In this document: in pieces, positions 44,239-53,393 of the stretch
Layout: each line of letters begins with the position of its first letter
Position numbering within the stretch: position 1 is the first letter of the stretch
Program-made: the position numbers and the translations under genes
From: Lachnospiraceae bacterium
GTDB taxonomy: Bacteria; Bacillota; Clostridia; Lachnospirales; Lachnospiraceae
Assembly (NCBI GenBank): GCA_009911195.1
Contig: QXWV01000002.1
Span: 175,447 to 239,446 of the forward strand
Length of the DNA: 64,000 nt
Direction of reading: 5' to 3'
Notes under the pieces: generated by a model
The model's database searches: none
What the model saw: only the letters and a program-made list of their open reading frames with translations
What the model was told of the DNA's origin: nothing

Positions 44239-45660
44239 ATGATATTTAACTCTATACCATTTGCCGTATTTTTACCGATTATATTTATTTTATACTGGAC
44301 TTGCCCTGCAAAATACCGCTATATCTTTCTTTTGGCGGCCAGTTTTTATTTTTATATGTATCTGAACCCAAAATATATCTTTTTCCTCTTAGGCACTGCC
44401 GCCGTTTCCTATTTGCTGGCGCTTGCCCTTGAGTCAGCCACCGACATATCCCGGAAAAAGCTGTATCTTTTCATTGGCATCCTTGCTTTAACAGGAGTGC
44501 TGGCTTTGTTAAAATATTCCAATTTCGTCATCGAAATTGCCGGCCTGCCTTCCCCTGCTATACAATTTATGCTGCCAGTGGGAATTTCATTCTATACTTT
44601 CCAGACTTTAGGATATCTCATTGATATTTACCGGGGAAAGTATTCCGCGGAACGGCATTTCGGCTATTACTGCCTTTTTGTCTCTTTTTTCCCCCAGCTC
44701 CTTTCAGGCCCTATCGGCCGCGGGGATATGCTGCTTCCCCAGTTGAAAAAAGAACGTTCCTTCGACTTGCCCCAGGCTTCTTACGGCATAAAGCTCATGG
44801 CGGTAGGTTATTATAAAAAGCTTGTAGTCGCCGGCCTGCTGGCACCCACAGTGGATAAAGTTTATGATAATCCTGACAGCTATATAGGGCTGATTTATAT
44901 CATTGCCACCATTATGTTTGCTTTGCAGATTTACTGCGACTTCTCCGGTTATACCGATATTGCCATTGGCTGCGCCAAACTCTTTGGCATTGAGCTGTCG
45001 GAAAATTTCAAAAGCCCTTATTTTTCCCGCAGTATTAAGGAATTCTGGAGTCGCTGGCATATCTCCCTTTCTACCTGGTTCCGGGATTACCTTTACATTC
45101 CCTTGGGCGGTAACCGGGTCGGCAGATTCCGCCATTGCCTTAACCTGATGGCCACTTTCCTCGTCAGCGGCCTTTGGCACGGGGCTGGCATCAACTATAT
45201 TTTATGGGGAGGGATTCATGGCCTTTATCAAATCATGGAAACCTTGCCGGGCAGGAATAAAAAAGGCAGGAAAGGAAAAAGAAATCCTTTCTGGAATTTC
45301 TTCTCCACTTTCCTTACTTTTACTCTTGTTTGTTTTGCATGGGTATTCTTCCGTGCGGATAATTTGAGCCATGCATGGCGAATCATATCGTTAAGCTTCC
45401 ATGAGATAGGCAACCTCCACAACTATATGCGGACCGCCATCATCTGTTTGGATATGTCCTATGCTTATATGATATACCTATGCATTCCCGTCCTGCTGTT
45501 AATAGTTTATGATTATGCCTCTTTAAAAATGAACATAATTACATGGCTTTCCTCCAAAAAGCCGTGGGTACGTTATCCTGTTTATATGCTTTTTCTGCTT
45601 ATTATTTTATTATTTTCAGAAAAAGGGGTATCCACAGAATTTTATTATTTTCAATTTTAA
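44239..45660 (+). CDS. MBOAT family O-acyltransferase (AlgI/DltB-like)
   Basis: The 473-residue polytopic protein is a close match to the AlgI/DltB group: FNSIPFAVFLPIIFILYW at the start, PVGISFYTFQTLGYLIDIYRGK, FPQLLSGPIGRG, LQIYCDFSGYTDIAIGCAKLFGIEL, FWSRWHISLSTWFRDYLYIPLGGNR and the catalytic His in SGLWHGAGINY. The ribosome-binding site is weak (GAG 8 nt before the ATG). The next gene, 55 nt downstream, is an SGNH-fold partner, so the pair forms a second acylation unit independent of that at 23.9-26.6 kb. Confidence 0.93.
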   Translation: MIFNSIPFAVFLPIIFILYWTCPAKYRYIFLLAASFYFYMYLNPKYIFFLLGTAAVSYLLALALESATDISRKKLYLFIGILALTGVLALLKYSNFVIEIAGLPSPAIQFMLPVGISFYTFQTLGYLIDIYRGKYSAERHFGYYCLFVSFFPQLLSGPIGRGDMLLPQLKKERSFDLPQASYGIKLMAVGYYKKLVVAGLLAPTVDKVYDNPDSYIGLIYIIATIMFALQIYCDFSGYTDIAIGCAKLFGIELSENFKSPYFSRSIKEFWSRWHISLSTWFRDYLYIPLGGNRVGRFRHCLNLMATFLVSGLWHGAGINYILWGGIHGLYQIMETLPGRNKKGRKGKRNPFWNFFSTFLTFTLVCFAWVFFRADNLSHAWRIISLSFHEIGNLHNYMRTAIICLDMSYAYMIYLCIPVLLLIVYDYASLKMNIITWLSSKKPWVRYPVYMLFLLIILLFSEKGVSTEFYYFQF

Positions 45661-45715
45661 AAGAATGAGTTAAAACTCCATTATGTACAACAAGAAGTCC
45701 AGAAATGAGGTCGCT

Positions 45716-46720
45716 ATGAAAAAAATTGTTTTATTTACCGCTAAATGTCTTATCGTATGCCTGGGCACATTGTTCCTGCTCTTTTTGCTGAACCTCCGCT
45801 ATGAACAGGTCCGCGATAACCCTTACAGCGATGCCGATAAATTTTTTCATATAAAAGAATATCCCGATATTCAGATTTGCAATCTGGGCAGTTCCCATGG
45901 GGAATATGCCTTTAAATATGATTTCCTTGCTTATTTAAGGGGTTACCAGTGCTTTAACTTTGCCATGTCCAGCCAGACCTACGATTATGATTACGCCATC
46001 CTTTCCATGTACCGGGACAGCTTTGCCGATGACTGCCTGATGTTCATCCCGGTCTCTTATTTTTCATTTAATAACGAAGTGACCAATGAAAGCGAAGAAC
46101 AGTTTTTAACCGCCAAATACTATACTTTTTTATCCCCTAAGTTTATTCCCCATTATGACCCTTATATTGATATCGTGACCCACTACCTCCCCATCCTTTC
46201 CGCCGGGGAAGAAGTAGTAAAGATTCTGCCTTTTTCTTCCCTGTCCTTAAAGGTGTTTGCCGCCGCGCCTCCGGCCACCCCTTCACCGGAAGAGCTGGCT
46301 GCCATGGAAGCACAGTTCCGGGAAAAAGCCCAGAACCGCTACCACCGCCATATGGATGGCAAAGAAGAATATTTTCTCCAGGAAAGGATTGATAATTTAA
46401 ATAGTATCCTTGCTTTTTGCAAAGAAAACGGCATCACTGCCGTTCTCATCACCACCCCTTATACCAGCTTATATTCGGAATTGTTTTCCCCGGAATTTAA
46501 AGAAGAATTCCATGCTACGGTAGAAACTATCGCCTCCAATGCCGGCGTTCCTTACTATGATTACTCCGATGACGGACGCTTCTCCAACAGGCTGGAGCTT
46601 TTCGCCGATGCGGACCACCTGAATGATGAAGGCGCAACTTATTTTATGGATGTTTTGGAATCGGAAATACCGGAAATGCAGGACTTTCTGCTCCGTGCAA
46701 AGCCAAACCGGACACAATAA
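45716..46720 (+). CDS. DltD/AlgJ-like SGNH partner protein
   Basis: The 334-residue protein has an N-terminal anchor (about 5-25) and an extracellular SGNH-like domain. Block I is CNLGSSHGEYA with the serine, MSSQTYDYDYA follows, and the C-terminal Asp-His is in DADHLNDEGA. It follows the MBOAT gene and should act with it in transferring an acyl group to the exported polymer. The ATG at 45716 follows the type A leader AGAAATGAGG; the open frame before it has no family similarity. Confidence 0.82.
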   Translation: MKKIVLFTAKCLIVCLGTLFLLFLLNLRYEQVRDNPYSDADKFFHIKEYPDIQICNLGSSHGEYAFKYDFLAYLRGYQCFNFAMSSQTYDYDYAILSMYRDSFADDCLMFIPVSYFSFNNEVTNESEEQFLTAKYYTFLSPKFIPHYDPYIDIVTHYLPILSAGEEVVKILPFSSLSLKVFAAAPPATPSPEELAAMEAQFREKAQNRYHRHMDGKEEYFLQERIDNLNSILAFCKENGITAVLITTPYTSLYSELFSPEFKEEFHATVETIASNAGVPYYDYSDDGRFSNRLELFADADHLNDEGATYFMDVLESEIPEMQDFLLRAKPNRTQ

Positions 46721-46725
46721 GGCGA

Positions 46726-47823
46726 TTATCCCATATACTCGTTACATGCCCTGATTACCATTTCCACTTCCCCCTCTTCCATTTCAGGGAACAGAGGCAG
46801 GGTCACGCAATGCTCCGCCAGGTATTCCGCATTAGGGCAATCCCCTTTCCGATAGCCAAGATGGGCATATGCTTTTTGCAGATGACAGGGCACGGGATAA
46901 TGACGGTGGCATTCTATTCCTTTTCCCGCCATATATTCCACAAACTGTTCCGCTTTTGGCACCGTAACCACGAATAAGTGATAAACCGGTTCCGTATTGG
47001 ATGGATGGGCCTGCATGGTAATCCGGGGATTTTTTATCTCCCTGATGTACCGCTGCCCGATTTCCTGGCGACGGCGTGTCCACCCGTCCAGATATTTCAG
47101 GCTGACACTAAGCACTGCCCCCTGAATCCCTTCCATACGCATGTTATAACCTATCACGTCATGATAATAACGGATTTTGCATCCTTGATTTTTCCACGTA
47201 TTAATTGCGTCTATATATTCTTCCTTATCGCTTACCACACTTCCCGCTTCCCCAAAAGCATACAGGTTCTTTCCCGGGTAAAAGCTGAAGCAGCCCAAAT
47301 CCCCCAACGTTCCCGTCATCCTTCCCTCATATTTCGCACCGTGGGATTGGGCGCAGTCTTCCACAATAAATAACCCGTGCCGATTGGCAATTTCTTTTAT
47401 CCTGCCAAATTCAAAAGGCTGCCCATAAAGATGGACTCCGATAATCGCTTTCGTCCTCTTTGTTATCTTTTCTTCTATCCTGTCAGGGTCTATTTCCCAG
47501 GTGTCTTTTGTACAGTCCGTAAATACCGGGATTGCCCCTGTGTAAGTAGGCCCCCAGGCGGTGGCAATGTACGTATTGGCCGGAACGATTACCTCATCCC
47601 CTTCCCCTATTCCCAATGCCAGCATAGCCAACTGCAAAGCGGAAGTGCCGTTGTCCACTCCTGTGGCCGCTTTGATTCCCAGGTATGCCGCAAATTCCTC
47701 ATCAAACTTATCCGCAAACCGGCCTCCTGAAAAAGCCGTTTCCTCGCATACCGCTTCTATCGCTTTCAAATATTCCTCTTTATGATTCCGGTAGTTTCTT
47801 CCCAAATCAATCCTTTTCAGCAT
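46726..47823 (-). CDS. DegT/DnrJ/EryC1/StrS family sugar aminotransferase
   Basis: This PLP-dependent enzyme family transfers an amino group to a keto-sugar nucleotide. The 365 residues include the internal-aldimine lysine K185 in FYPGKNLYAFGEAG, the PLP-contacting D156 in VEDCAQSHGA, VDNGTSALQLA and the active-site HRHYPVPCH near the C-terminus. It is most like aminotransferases for 3-keto-6-deoxyhexoses (FdtB/QdtB type), an inference. The dTDP-4-keto-6-deoxyglucose made by RfbB is a possible starting point, but no ketoisomerase gene is nearby. AAGG precedes the ATG. It is the last gene of a five-gene minus-strand run. Confidence 0.92.
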   Translation of the reverse strand: MLKRIDLGRNYRNHKEEYLKAIEAVCEETAFSGGRFADKFDEEFAAYLGIKAATGVDNGTSALQLAMLALGIGEGDEVIVPANTYIATAWGPTYTGAIPVFTDCTKDTWEIDPDRIEEKITKRTKAIIGVHLYGQPFEFGRIKEIANRHGLFIVEDCAQSHGAKYEGRMTGTLGDLGCFSFYPGKNLYAFGEAGSVVSDKEEYIDAINTWKNQGCKIRYYHDVIGYNMRMEGIQGAVLSVSLKYLDGWTRRRQEIGQRYIREIKNPRITMQAHPSNTEPVYHLFVVTVPKAEQFVEYMAGKGIECHRHYPVPCHLQKAYAHLGYRKGDCPNAEYLAEHCVTLPLFPEMEEGEVEMVIRACNEYMG

Positions 47824-47836
47824 ATCCTTACCTTAA

Positions 47837-48589
47837 TTACCCTTCCCTAATCTTTTGGTTTTCTTTCTTTGCTTTTTCCTTATCAAATTCCTTTTTCAGC
47901 CTGTAAATTTGAATCAGATAATTTTTCACTGTTTTCCATACTTTTACCGTAGTATTGTAGTCTTCCTGCCACTCCACCGGCATATCCATGATTTTCATGC
48001 CCATGCGCTCCGCCCGGAGCAGAAATTCAATCGTGTAAAACCAGCCATCATCATTCCCTGATGCGTCCACCAGCCGTTTGGCCGCATCTTTCCGCAAAAA
48101 GGTAAATCCGCAGACCGCATCTGTACAGCGCATACCAAAAATCGTCTTTAAAAGGATGAGCAATCCCTGGGAGGTAATCTTCCGATACCACTTTCTCCCC
48201 TTTGTGTCTGATTTCTTACTAAAACGGGTTCCGTTAATATAATCTATTTCAGGGCAACTGGAAAAAATATGAATCGCTTCCCCCAGGTGCTTAAGATTGG
48301 TGGATAAATCGATATCCATATATCCTACAATCTCACTCCGGTTCAGTTCTATCCCTTTCCGGAATGCAACCCCGACCCCCTTCCGGTTCACACGGACATA
48401 CTCCACTTCTTCATATTCCTGGCAAAGCTGCGCCGCAATTTCCGGCGTCTCATCCGTAGAGCCATTGTCCAGTATCATCAAATGATAAGGTATTGTACTG
48501 TTTTCCCGCATATACTTTACGGTTGTTTCAATCCCTTTGCGCAACCGCAGCCTCTCATCCAACACGGGAAATAAAATCGTAATATCCAT
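47837..48589 (-). CDS. GT2 family glycosyltransferase (DPM1-like)
   Basis: The 250-residue protein is a GT-A enzyme without membrane helices: ITILFPVLDERLRL, LMILDNGSTDETPEIA, NRKGVGVAFRKGIE, metal site GYMDIDLSTN, GTRFSKKSD and CTDAVCGFTFLRK. The sequence resembles polyprenyl-phosphate sugar synthases of the DPM1 type. The open frame extends to 48640; the ATG at 48589 has GGAGG 8 nt upstream in a leader related to type B. It lies 14 nt before the aminotransferase gene, so they are surely cotranscribed. Donor unknown. Confidence 0.87.
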   Translation of the reverse strand: MDITILFPVLDERLRLRKGIETTVKYMRENSTIPYHLMILDNGSTDETPEIAAQLCQEYEEVEYVRVNRKGVGVAFRKGIELNRSEIVGYMDIDLSTNLKHLGEAIHIFSSCPEIDYINGTRFSKKSDTKGRKWYRKITSQGLLILLKTIFGMRCTDAVCGFTFLRKDAAKRLVDASGNDDGWFYTIEFLLRAERMGMKIMDMPVEWQEDYNTTVKVWKTVKNYLIQIYRLKKEFDKEKAKKENQKIREG

Positions 48590-48700
48590 AAAGTTAACCT
48601 CCATTCCAGTACCGCAATCCCCCTGCCAGTGCCCTTCCATTTCCCTCTTGCAGAGATTTTCCGGCGCTTTGCGCCCGTATTTTCCAATGAAACCCTTTCC

Positions 48701-49681
48701 TTACTCCTGGGATATTTTTTCCACGCCTTCTATCAGGTATCTTTGGTGCTTAAAAATCAGGCTGAGCATTACCGAAAGGTATTTCATGATAAATGTCAAC
48801 AAACTGAAAACGCCAAAGAAGCCCAAGGAAAGAAAGCCCATAGTGGATAGCCAGCCTTCCACCGGCTTGCTTTCGCTGAAAACGGAGCCTATGATATAAA
48901 CAATGACGCCCAAAGTAAATATCAGGAAAACGCTGCTCACCGCTAAGGACATCCGCTCCAGCACATCGGTAAAATAAATAAAGGAGTCCATAGCCAGGCT
49001 TGTCCTTTCGTTCCTGTCCGTCTTGCTCTTATGCCTTTTTGCCCCTCCCTCGCTTTCGTAGAAAACAGTATAGGTTTTCAGCCCGCAGTTTCCATAAACC
49101 GCTTTCCTGTACGGAATGTACTGCCCCATGGACATAACCCTGTTAATTGCACGCCGAGATAAGATACGGAAAGTTTCAGGGCCAATCTTGTTCCTGGATT
49201 TGCTGGTCATATTGTAAAAAAGATAAAACAAACTGGATGACAGCTTGATTCTTCCTTTGCATCCCGCCGAAACAATATCATACCCCGAGAGCATCCTGTC
49301 ATAAACATCCCTAATCAGTTGGGGCGGGTAGTCAGGGTTAATATCATCGAATTCATAAACAAAATCACCGATTGCCATATCCCTGCCCGCATTCATAGAA
49401 GCTTCCAGGCCCTGAAAATAGCTCATATGAATCACATTAATCATACAGCCGCTCCACAAGGGCTCCATACCTTCCTTCTGTGGGCTGGCAAAGTAATCTT
49501 TCAACACCTCCACGCTATCGTCCTGGGAAGCGTCATTTACGCAGATTACTTCATACTTTTCAAAATTTTCCTTAAATACCTGAAGCACCTTATTGAAAAA
49601 CGGCACAACACGTTCCCTGTCATTATGTAAATACACCACTATCGATATAAATTTATTTTCTTTTTTATCCGACGCAACCAT
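48701..49681 (-). CDS. GT2 glycosyltransferase with C-terminal membrane helices (GtrB-like)
   Basis: The 326 residues begin with ISIVVYLHNDRERVVPFF and have ICVNDASQDDSVEVL, QGLEASMNAGRDMAIGDFVYEFDDINPDYP (metal site EFDDINP) and two membrane segments at about 240-310. That layout fits membrane-anchored GtrB-like enzymes making polyprenyl-phosphate sugars. The start overlaps the stop of the flavoprotein gene (TAATG), and GGAGG lies 9 nt upstream, so translation is coupled. The sugar may be the one modified by the flavoprotein and aminotransferase next to it. Confidence 0.85.
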   Translation of the reverse strand: MVASDKKENKFISIVVYLHNDRERVVPFFNKVLQVFKENFEKYEVICVNDASQDDSVEVLKDYFASPQKEGMEPLWSGCMINVIHMSYFQGLEASMNAGRDMAIGDFVYEFDDINPDYPPQLIRDVYDRMLSGYDIVSAGCKGRIKLSSSLFYLFYNMTSKSRNKIGPETFRILSRRAINRVMSMGQYIPYRKAVYGNCGLKTYTVFYESEGGAKRHKSKTDRNERTSLAMDSFIYFTDVLERMSLAVSSVFLIFTLGVIVYIIGSVFSESKPVEGWLSTMGFLSLGFFGVFSLLTFIMKYLSVMLSLIFKHQRYLIEGVEKISQE

Positions 49682-50826
49682 TATAAATATTCCTCCAAAT
49701 CATACACGGTATTAATTTTACCGGATAATACACTGACAAAATACGGTTCTTTGGAATCCACCCGGATTCTCGTAGGTCTGGAATCGTCCACTTCCGAAGA
49801 TTTCAGTATAGGCTTCATGGAAAACAAGGAATCGACATATGTGTATTCCAGCTCCTCCCTCATATACTTCCCGGCCAAATGGTCCATATATTCCCAGGCC
49901 GTCCCCGGCCTGTCCGCACAGTCATTGCAGTTAGCCAACTGCCCCATTCCACACACTTTGCCTTTCTGGCAGGAAAACGAAGGCAATTTACTATAGCTGG
50001 TCACATGGGGCGTAAATGTTACGGAAGTCAGGGAATGAAGCCCTGTCTTTCCAAAGGGCATAATAGAAAAAAACGGCCCGTCCATCACCGTAATCCCCAT
50101 CCCCTTTAGCCTCTCCCCCGGCTTGCAAAGGATAATTTCACAAAGTTCATATTTAATATCGAAAGGCAAAAAGTCATTCCCTTCCACTAGCTGTAATATC
50201 TGGTTTGTAGACGCATAGGAGGCATTCAATACATACCCTGTATGGTATCTGCTGCCATCGGAAAGCCACACTTCATATTCTTTATCTTTCCGGCAGATTT
50301 TCTGGATTCGCGCCCTATATTTTATTTCCACATTACTCCTGGCAGAAAGCTTTTCCACATAATAATCCCTCAGCAGCATCGCATCATAAGTATATTCCTC
50401 GGTAAGAAAAGCGCCATCGCACATCCCTTCCTTAAAATACCGCGCCGCCGGAACTTCCTCGCACCGGATACCTGCCGCCTTGCAGAATGCCAGAAACTGC
50501 TTCTGGTCTGTCCATGAGAAACGAAGGGAAGTCGCATATATCTGCTGGAAAGAAGAATGAATGCAAAAACCAAACTCATCCACAAAACGCTTAAAGTATC
50601 CCGCAGACTTCACCGCTGTAGACAAACTCCTGGGGTAATGATATCCCATGTGAACCCTGGCCTGATTGATATAGGTTGCCCTTTGAAAGGGCGCCTCGTC
50701 ATATTCCAAGACGAGGACATTCTCCCCCTTATTTGCACAATATAATGCGGCATACATGCCATAAAGCCCTGCACCGATAATTATTTTGTCATAAACACTG
50801 CCCTTTTTATCGCCCATAAAGCCCAA
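49681..50826 (-). CDS. FAD-dependent oxidoreductase (DAO-like)
   Basis: The 381-residue protein has an N-terminal FAD-binding motif DKIIIGAGLYGMYAALYCA, LVLEYDEAPFQRATYINQARVHMGYHYPRS, and a middle YVLNASYASTNQI as in D-amino-acid-oxidase-fold enzymes. A cluster of Cys (CQKGKVCGMGQLANCNDC) near residue 280-300 is unusual for this fold and could bind a metal. Its substrate is unknown; the neighbouring aminotransferase and GT2 genes suggest a sugar or lipid-linked sugar. TTG at 50826 has GGAGG 6 nt upstream; an ATG three codons later is the alternative. It overlaps the next gene by one base. Confidence 0.78.
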   Translation of the reverse strand: MGFMGDKKGSVYDKIIIGAGLYGMYAALYCANKGENVLVLEYDEAPFQRATYINQARVHMGYHYPRSLSTAVKSAGYFKRFVDEFGFCIHSSFQQIYATSLRFSWTDQKQFLAFCKAAGIRCEEVPAARYFKEGMCDGAFLTEEYTYDAMLLRDYYVEKLSARSNVEIKYRARIQKICRKDKEYEVWLSDGSRYHTGYVLNASYASTNQILQLVEGNDFLPFDIKYELCEIILCKPGERLKGMGITVMDGPFFSIMPFGKTGLHSLTSVTFTPHVTSYSKLPSFSCQKGKVCGMGQLANCNDCADRPGTAWEYMDHLAGKYMREELEYTYVDSLFSMKPILKSSEVDDSRPTRIRVDSKEPYFVSVLSGKINTVYDLEEYL

Positions 50827-50842
50827 ATAAATCCTCCGCTTT

Positions 50843-53092
50843 TTAATTTACCTTTTCTATCGCCACGCTACCCACTATCATATCACCGCCACCCGTATTC
50901 CACAATGCAAACTCCAAATCTTCTGCCGGTTCTCCCAGCTCCACTTCATAGCTTACCCTGTTTTCCTCTATCACTACATTATATGGCTCCAAATTCACAT
51001 CCCCATGGCTGTAATAGCATTTCACATCGCTCCCGGACATATTGTTCCCGGACATTTCCACCCGGTATGTTCCAGGCAGGGCATACAGATATGGTCCGTA
51101 AGTATTCCCATAAGGGTGAATCAGCCATCCTTCTTCTGTCACTTCCCCATTATTTAAATACCGGCCGCTCCCCATATCATACCGGTATCTCAACAATTCT
51201 TCCCCGGGCAAAGGCTCTTGGATTTCCAAAGGCACGCTGCATCCTGCAATCAAACCGTCCATACTGTAGTAATGCAGCGGGTAAGCCGTACCCTTCTGCC
51301 TTTCGTTATCGAAAAAGATAAAAACCGTATCCGGAGGACATTCCGCCAACGCTTTTTCCCGTGCCTCCCGTTCTTTATCGCCCAATGACCTGGCAAAATA
51401 GAAATTGCTCAACGTCAGCCCATAGTCCGATGCAAAATCCCCAAAGGAAAATAATTGCTTCCTGCTGTTTGCCACATCCGAAACGAAACAAATATGCTTT
51501 AAATCCTTATCTTCCCCTATGGCCTTCCAGCCCTCCGAAGGCAATAGAGTCTGGTATTTGTCTTCCTTGGCATAAATTTCATGCTTCTGCGCCAGCATCC
51601 CTCTAATATCCGCCAACTGCAGCACCAGACAAACAGCCAGTACCAGATTGCCTGTCCTTCGCCCCGGCTTTTTCCTTCCCATGCATACCCCTCCCAGCAC
51701 GATAAGGTATACCAATGGCCATATCAGCCTTCCTGTTGCACGGAAAATGCTCCAGGCTTTATATAGCATGTCCGGTAATGGCATCTCATACAACACCTTT
51801 GCCCCGTACATTACCACATGGGAAGCCGACATCCCCAAAGAAAGAACCCCGATGAAACACCATACCGCAGTCTGTATATGCCTTTCCAGCCAACGTCCGC
51901 CATTCGCGGGCAAACCCTTCCCCCCGCCCTGGCCTATGCTTTTCTCTATGCCCATATCTGCTTTCAGCGCTTTGGTCACAAGCCTTTTTTCAGATATATC
52001 CCATCCGATTTTCTTATTTTCTTCCAGCCATTCCCCTATCTGCATGAGCAAAGCCCACAAGAACAGCACCATCAGCCCAAGCCCCAAATAGCCGAACCCT
52101 TCATATTGGCTGTCCGTATAATACATGTCCTTCCAATACTTGGACCAGCCATGAGGATTCCACAATCCATTTAAATTAAAGCTGTAATGCCCAAGCCCGT
52201 CATTCGATGCCTTCATACCCGAGCCAAAGCCTCCGAACAAAAATACCGTCACTGCCGCCGCCAGCAAATAAGAGCCTATAGGAAGGAATGCCTTCCACTT
52301 CTTCTTTCCTTTGACCAAATCCAGCAATACAAATCCTAACAGAATGACGCCGCCCATGGGCAAAAAATAAATATGGATACCGGCGCTCAACATCCCCAAA
52401 ATCCCCCAGCCAATTACCGCCTTTTTTGTTTCCTTGTAAATTGACTCATAATAGGCAACAAACATAATCCCCAGCAGGCAAAGGAAATGGCTCGCCAGCG
52501 ATGTCATCCAATACATCCTGTCAATAAACACCGGGCATATGACAAAAAACATCCCCCCCAGCACCGTCCAAAGGCTGTTTTCCGCATACCTTTTTACCAA
52601 TTTTGCACCGATTCCCCCCTGCAACATAAAGCACATCAGCCCAAACCAGCCGAAATACTGGAACTTAGCCGGAAGCAGGAAACGGAACACCTTAAAAATA
52701 AATGCAAACAATGGAATAGAATCCGTAAAAATTACCGATGTAGCATTGGGATAAGCCATAGTATCAATCAACCCAACCGGAAAACGCCATGGCGCATGCC
52801 GGTAAAACTTCCACCCCAAATAATGCTGTGTCAAATCACCATCCTCGCTGGTCAGCAGCCAATCCGTATAGCATGGGTTCAAAATATACCCTCCATAAAT
52901 CAGGACAAATACCACAGCCCCCAACAACGCACAGATAAAAATTTCTTTATGTTGACTCCATATGGCCAACATCCTGCCACTCCATTTGGCTCTTCCTTTT
53001 GCTTTCCCTTCCTCTTTCCATTCCCGTTTTCTCTTCATCTCTTCAAATGCCTTCCCGTCTTCTTCCTTTTCATGGCTAACCTCATCCATCAT
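50843..53092 (-). CDS. DUF6311-like polytopic membrane protein (GT-C type)
   Basis: The 749-residue protein has a highly charged cytoplasmic N-terminus (about 1-45), roughly twelve membrane segments and a 230-residue extracellular C-terminal part. The first loop has LLTSEDGDLTQHYLGWKFYRHAPWRFPVG, as in DUF6311-type proteins, with the acids expected of a GT-C active site. The C-terminal region includes a beta-rich stretch that may bind glycan. It is probably the extracytoplasmic glycosyltransferase using the lipid-linked sugar made by the GT2 enzymes downstream in the same transcript. The ribosome-binding site before ATG 53092/53089 is weak. Confidence 0.75.
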   Translation of the reverse strand: MMDEVSHEKEEDGKAFEEMKRKREWKEEGKAKGRAKWSGRMLAIWSQHKEIFICALLGAVVFVLIYGGYILNPCYTDWLLTSEDGDLTQHYLGWKFYRHAPWRFPVGLIDTMAYPNATSVIFTDSIPLFAFIFKVFRFLLPAKFQYFGWFGLMCFMLQGGIGAKLVKRYAENSLWTVLGGMFFVICPVFIDRMYWMTSLASHFLCLLGIMFVAYYESIYKETKKAVIGWGILGMLSAGIHIYFLPMGGVILLGFVLLDLVKGKKKWKAFLPIGSYLLAAAVTVFLFGGFGSGMKASNDGLGHYSFNLNGLWNPHGWSKYWKDMYYTDSQYEGFGYLGLGLMVLFLWALLMQIGEWLEENKKIGWDISEKRLVTKALKADMGIEKSIGQGGGKGLPANGGRWLERHIQTAVWCFIGVLSLGMSASHVVMYGAKVLYEMPLPDMLYKAWSIFRATGRLIWPLVYLIVLGGVCMGRKKPGRRTGNLVLAVCLVLQLADIRGMLAQKHEIYAKEDKYQTLLPSEGWKAIGEDKDLKHICFVSDVANSRKQLFSFGDFASDYGLTLSNFYFARSLGDKEREAREKALAECPPDTVFIFFDNERQKGTAYPLHYYSMDGLIAGCSVPLEIQEPLPGEELLRYRYDMGSGRYLNNGEVTEEGWLIHPYGNTYGPYLYALPGTYRVEMSGNNMSGSDVKCYYSHGDVNLEPYNVVIEENRVSYEVELGEPAEDLEFALWNTGGGDMIVGSVAIEKVN

Positions 53093-53178
53093 ACCACAAT
53101 TTATCCTATTTTTCCAGATATACCTAATAGGTGTCTAGGGAAATCAATAATATCTTGCCTTTACTTCCCCTGCCCGTT

Positions 53179-53207
53179 ATAATAATCATTAAGCAAGCAA
53201 TTGTAAA
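53179..53207 (-). promoter_or_regulatory. Putative sigma-A promoter of the 46.7-53.1 kb operon
   Basis: On the minus strand TTTACA (53207-53202) is followed after 17 nt by TATTAT (53184-53179), about 87 nt before the DUF6311-like start. The five genes downstream are closely spaced or overlapping and share its direction. Confidence 0.6.
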
Positions 53208-53279
53208 ATTATTTAACTATAAATCCGAGGTATCTGTCCATGAACTCACCGACTTAAGTACAACATGACATTCCGTTTT

Positions 53280-53368
53280 ACGCTGCCGTACAGACAGCGT
53301 TGTTGTTGTGCCAAAAGTCATATCCCGCCATAGGAAACGGGATATCAAACTTGTGCTGCGAAGCACAA
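53280..53368 (+). other. Three successive hairpins before the MFS gene
   Basis: The gene-free stretch 53093-53393 contains, besides the minus-strand promoter, ACGCTG...CAGCGT (53280-53300), ATATCCCG...CGGGATAT (53320-53345) and TTGTGCT-GCGA-AGCACAA (53351-53368). They would lie in the MFS mRNA leader. No T-tract follows, so this is not a plain terminator. Confidence 0.6.
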
Positions 53369-53393
53369 AACCCGGAAAGGACAAATATCTTAT

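Noticed and set aside
38433..53144. Shared 12-mer GTCTAGGGAAAT at 38433-38444 and 53133-53144, each upstream of a minus-strand operon
   Set aside because: It is short, sits at different distances from the starts and overlaps a promoter box in only one case; chance cannot be excluded.
52487..53182. A 231-codon plus-strand open frame
   Set aside because: It is antisense to the DUF6311-like gene, rich in Pro/His/Gln as expected of a shadow frame, and runs over the minus-strand promoter.
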